A stretch of 64,000 nucleotides of DNA, taken from Pseudomonadota bacterium (GTDB taxonomy: Bacteria; Pseudomonadota; Gammaproteobacteria; Burkholderiales; Burkholderiaceae_B). The notes below the pieces were generated by a model. It was not told the origin of the DNA. It did not search any database and worked only from the letters and a program-made list of their open reading frames with translations. The position numbers were made by a program, and so were the translations under genes. How positions within the stretch are numbered: the first letter of the stretch is position 1; the number at the start of each line of letters is the position of its first letter. The stretch spans positions 155,134 to 219,133 of the forward strand of contig JAEXOO010000029.1 in NCBI GenBank assembly GCA_023439305.1. The letters are read 5' to 3'. Below are positions 63,999-64,000 of the stretch, one piece after another.

Positions 63999-64000
63999 GT
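63995..64000 (+). CDS. nusA: Probable start of nusA, cut by the window end
   Basis: An ATG at 63995 overlaps the rimP stop (ATGA). Only two codons are visible. In proteobacteria rimP is followed by nusA, so the identity rests on gene order alone. Confidence 0.45.

Overview
The window looks like a core chromosomal segment of a betaproteobacterium of the order Burkholderiales, most likely family Alcaligenaceae (Alcaligenes/Bordetella-like). This is inferred from gene content and gene order, not from a database search. The supporting features are: sdhCDAB-sdhE-gltA followed further on by odhA-odhB-lpd-zapE; an EF-P with Arg32 next to its rhamnosyltransferase EarP; a DUF2863 protein; prpB/prpC with a divergent prpR; phaC-phaB-phaR; and the rimP(-nusA) operon start at the right edge. 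I see no prophage, insertion sequence, CRISPR array or defence island.

Layout. Positions 1-2214 hold the end of a peptide-type ABC transporter (permease plus a double ATPase). Positions 2323-6340 hold a DUF1178 gene and a sigma54 activator divergent from an aldehyde dehydrogenase with a textbook -24/-12 promoter. Positions 6437-9418 (minus) hold efp, earP and a DUF2863 gene. Positions 9562-15233 (minus) hold acnB, two small genes, prpC and prpB, with prpR divergent. Positions 17530-24590 hold mdh, a GntR/HutC regulator, and sdhCDAB-sdhE-gltA. Positions 24703-25212 are gene-free and contain a large diverged palindrome. Positions 25213-28644 (minus) hold a TRAP transporter with a GlcG-like gene. 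Positions 28883-33664 hold a TSUP permease, lldD, lldR and a divergent lldP. Positions 33736-36024 hold maeB. Positions 36545-43468 hold odhA, odhB, lpd and zapE. Positions 43517-54482 hold trpS, a small unknown gene, tex, a DinG/YoaA helicase, bamD, rluD, pgeF and phaC, with phaB and phaR following to 55946. The remainder holds a COG3146 acyltransferase, an exported unknown protein, a cysteine hydrolase, a peroxiredoxin, two identical initiator tRNAs, scpB, rluB and rimP.

How it works together. Much of the window is central carbon metabolism: aconitase, malate dehydrogenase, succinate dehydrogenase, citrate synthase, 2-oxoglutarate dehydrogenase and malic enzyme. Entry points feed it from propionate (2-methylcitrate cycle), lactate, aldehyde and an unidentified organic acid (TRAP), and PHA synthesis is a carbon sink. 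The control logic is partly readable. Two sigma54 promoters are each paired with their own activator and upstream palindromes. Two palindromes match LldR-type operators. A near-identical operator (9- to 10-bp arms, same 3-base spacer) lies upstream of acnB and in the mdh/gntR divergent region, which suggests a TCA-cycle regulon run by the HutC-type regulator encoded there. Two leader RNAs stand out: one before odhA that matches what is known of the Burkholderiales sucA RNA motif, and one before rimP with terminator-like hairpins.

The features I consider least explained are the TCA operator pair, the 230-base palindrome after gltA, the rimP attenuator-like leader and the gene-poor spacer between the two initiator tRNA genes.
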